From Planctomycetales bacterium (GTDB taxonomy: Bacteria; Planctomycetota; Planctomycetia; Isosphaerales; Isosphaeraceae), in contig DAHZZC010000276.1 of the NCBI GenBank assembly GCA_027435495.1, positions 1 through 7,304 of the forward strand: a stretch of DNA of 7,304 nt, given 5' to 3'. Below, one piece after another: positions 5,965 to 7,304 of the stretch; the stretch's first letter is position 1, and each line of letters opens with the position of its first letter. Under the pieces are notes generated by a model. The model saw only the letters and a list, made by a program, of their open reading frames with translations, did no database searches and was not told where the DNA came from. Made by a program: the position numbers and the translations under genes.

Positions 5965-6556
5965 GCTGCCTCCCGAAACCGATTTGGAATGGACTCGCTT
6001 CTCGCTCGCTCCGGCGCCCGCATTACTCGCACGCAGTCTCGCGATCCTCGGCCGGACGGCCTGCGAACCCTCGACGCTCCTCAGGATGACACCGCCTCAA
6101 CAGGACGAGATTCAGGTTCGGCTCCCCACCCCGGCGCCGTCGATCTCAATTGGTAAAGCCAGGTTGCCCATTCCCTGGATACTCGTCACAGCCCCTAGAG
6201 CCCCTCCCCAAGTCATCCTCTGGATTTTCTCAGGTTCACTGAATCCTGGGGAGAGGGTTGCCGATAACAGGCACTGGCCACCCCTGGGGTGGAGAGCGAG
6301 AGTCGGCCAAGATGACCGGCTTGAGGCTTCCGCCACCGTGAAAGGCCTTCGTGATCCGCTGCCCTCCATCGCGGGTTGGAGGGAAAGGGCCATCGGGTGT
6401 CGCGTCGCGCGGCGAACCGGGGCACATTGCGGGGACGGTGGTGTTGGCGATCGGACGTTGTCCAGCATCGGCCGTGCCGAACCATCAGGGGATTGTAATT
6501 CACGACTCGATCGAGACCTCGACCGACAATCTCTCTCTTCAACAGAGGACATCGCG
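5965..6556. other. 592-bp divergent intergenic region
   Basis: This region lies between two genes transcribed away from each other, so both promoters should be here. The clearest box is TGTAAT at 6494-6499 (plus), five of six to the -10 consensus, but without a good -35. Two compact inverted repeats are present: CCACCCC-T-GGGGTGG (6278-6292) and CCCTCCA-N8-TGGAGGG (6362-6383). Frames that are open here give Ser/Arg/Pro-rich, unrecognisable products, and I do not call a gene. Its length is typical of planctomycete genomes. Confidence 0.5.
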
Positions 6557-6994
6557 ATGACCTATGCGGTTCTTGTTGTCGCCCTGAGCCTTGGCCAGAC
6601 CCAGCAGGCCTGGCCGACGGCGCAGGGTAAGGTTCTCCCGCAGCCGCAAGCTCCGGCCAAGGTCGCTCCGGCGCCCCAGGCCCCTCAAAAGGTGATGCCC
6701 GCGCCCCAGGCTCCCGCCAAGGTGATGCCGGCTCCGCAGGCCCCCGCCAAGATCATGCCCGCCCCGCAGGCCCCGGCCAAGATCATGCCGGCCCCGCAGG
6801 CCCCCGCCAAGGCGATGCCGGCTCCCCAGGCTCCGGCCAAGATCATGCCGGCTCCCCAGGCTCCGGCCAAGGTGATGCCGGCCCCGCAGGCCCCGGCCAA
6901 GGTCGCCCCGGCGCCCCAGGCTCCGGCCAAGTACGTTCCCCCGACTGTCGCTGCTCCTCAGGCGCCCGTCAAGGCGGCTGGCCAGCACTATTGA
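6557..6994 (+). CDS. Small basic secreted protein of decapeptide repeats
   Basis: A 145-residue protein of unknown function. The N-terminus (MTYAVLVVALSLGQTQ) is a short hydrophobic export signal without the usual basic residue. From residue 25 to 124 the chain consists of ten decapeptides with consensus K-[VI]-M-P-A-P-Q-A-P-A. A degenerate tail follows (KYVPPTVAAPQAPVKA) and ends in AGQHY. There is no Asp or Glu anywhere and one Lys per repeat, so the mature protein is an extended, Pro-rich polycation. That suits binding to acidic polysaccharide, DNA or cell-wall polymers, but this is inference. AGAGGA lies seven bases before the ATG at 6557. The same frame is open upstream, but without a ribosome site or closer Met. 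A strong intrinsic terminator follows 62 bp later, so it is monocistronic. Confidence 0.85.
   Translation: MTYAVLVVALSLGQTQQAWPTAQGKVLPQPQAPAKVAPAPQAPQKVMPAPQAPAKVMPAPQAPAKIMPAPQAPAKIMPAPQAPAKAMPAPQAPAKIMPAPQAPAKVMPAPQAPAKVAPAPQAPAKYVPPTVAAPQAPVKAAGQHY
6629..6928 (+). repeat. Ten in-frame 30-bp tandem repeats
   Basis: The array codes for the decapeptides of the secreted protein. AAG and CAG are constant in every unit except one CAA-rich edge copy, while Pro and Ala codons vary at third positions (CCG/CCC, GCT/GCC/GCG). The first position after Lys varies as Val, Ile or Ala. The edge units (first, second, tenth) have Leu or Ala in place of Met. Synonymous differences between units show the array is not a fresh expansion. 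Confidence 0.92.
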
Positions 6995-7055
6995 TCGGAT
7001 TGGGCTCGTCCGGGCCTCAACCTCGGACGTGCCCGCCTAATCCGCCTCGGAATCA

Positions 7056-7098
7056 GACGGCGACGGCCCCCACACGGAGGCCGCCGCCGTCTTTTTTT
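7056..7098 (+). terminator. Intrinsic terminator after the repeat-protein gene
   Basis: GACGGCGACGGCC (7056-7068) pairs with GGCCGCCGCCGTC (7079-7091), with one A-C mismatch and a 10-base loop. Seven T residues follow at 7092-7098. This is a classic Rho-independent terminator for the plus-strand gene ending at 6994. Confidence 0.93.
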
Positions 7099-7124
7099 GT
7101 TCTCGCCCGTCATCATGGTGACTT

Positions 7125-7154
7125 TTGGCAACACGCGCGAACGCGGCCTAGGCT
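7125..7154 (+). promoter_or_regulatory. Candidate sigma70-like promoter for the gene beyond the right edge
   Basis: TTGGCA (7125-7130), an 18-bp spacer, then TAGGCT (7149-7154), just after the terminator. The -35 box matches at five of six positions and the -10 box at four of six. Transcription would start near 7161. The placement between a terminator and a likely new gene supports it; the -10 is only moderate. Confidence 0.42.
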
Positions 7155-7240
7155 TTCCATAGATCGGAGTGCATCCCACGCCCTGACCCCGAGTCTTGAC
7201 CCCGGGCGTCGGGGAAGCGACTCCTGACGGACCGGCCGAA

Positions 7241-7304
7241 GTGGACTGGTCGCGTGCCCTCAAAACCCTGCCCGACATCCCTGCGTTGCAACGGAGTGAG
7301 AGGC
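7241..7304 (+). CDS. Possible start of a plus-strand gene, cut by window edge
   Basis: From a GTG at 7241 the frame reads VDWSRALKTLPDIPALQRSE and continues past the window. The pattern of charged and hydrophobic residues looks like a real amphipathic N-terminus, and it lies downstream of a candidate promoter. There is no good ribosome site before the GTG. Conversely, GGAGTGAGAGG at the very end could be the ribosome site for a start just outside the window, which would make this stretch 5' leader. The two readings cannot be separated here. Confidence 0.3.
   Translation, partial: MDWSRALKTLPDIPALQRSER

Noticed and set aside
4207..6156. 649-codon open frame on plus
   Set aside because: It lies in exact antisense register to the 522-residue secreted protein, is Arg/Pro/Val-rich without domains, and has no ribosome site; GC-rich codon bias keeps it open.
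6112..6552. 146-codon minus frame in the divergent intergenic region
   Set aside because: It is a Ser/Arg/Pro-rich product without a domain, and it would cover the expected promoter region of both flanking genes.
5912..6556. Extended N-terminus of the repeat protein from an ATG at 5912
   Set aside because: The extension would overlap the start of the divergent gene and is not protein-like; AGAGGA before the ATG at 6557 and the hydrophobic export signal fix the start there.
6629..6928. Repeat array considered as CRISPR
   Set aside because: The units are contiguous, in frame, 30 bp without spacers, and encode a decapeptide.
6539..6988. Repetitive open frame on minus across the decapeptide array (Gly/Arg/His/Leu repeats), and a second one reading Ala/Gly/Leu repeats
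   Set aside because: Their periodicity is the 30-bp repeat read backwards. The plus frame has the ribosome site, export signal and terminator.

Overview
The window is high-GC bacterial DNA that reads like a planctomycete, probably the Isosphaeraceae. This is inferred from the type of HlyD adaptor at the left edge, the long intergenic gaps, the Ala/Pro/Gln/Lys decapeptide-repeat secreted protein, and the C- and G-rich third codon positions. No rRNA, tRNA, CRISPR array or insertion sequence was seen.

Layout, left to right. Positions 1-885 (minus) hold the N-terminal 295 residues of a HlyD/AcrA-type periplasmic adaptor, cut off by the window edge. Positions 886-1967 are gene-poor: a doubtful signal-peptide ORF on minus (997-1575), a good sigma70-like promoter reading toward it (1694-1722), and a 17-bp tandem repeat just upstream of that promoter. 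Positions 1968-4076 (minus) form a tight three-gene unit: a small single-pass membrane protein, a CpsD/BY-kinase-like P-loop protein with an altered Walker A, and an ExeA/GspA-type AAA+ ATPase. A 319-bp gap follows, with a long nested hairpin that probably terminates the next gene. Positions 4396-5964 (minus) encode a 522-residue secreted protein with a possible transglutaminase/papain-like core. A 592-bp divergent intergenic region (5965-6556) separates it from a plus-strand gene (6557-6994) for a small basic secreted protein made of ten decapeptide repeats, which ends in a textbook intrinsic terminator (7056-7098). The right end has a candidate plus-strand promoter and perhaps the first codons of another gene.

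Functionally, the CpsD-like plus ExeA-like pair recalls the kinase and secretion-ATPase pair of exopolysaccharide/PEP-CTERM (exosortase) loci. Here it stands without polymerase, glycosyltransferase or exosortase genes in view. The adaptor implies an RND-type or ABC-type efflux system continuing to the left. The two secreted proteins are unrelated to each other by sequence and are divergently transcribed.
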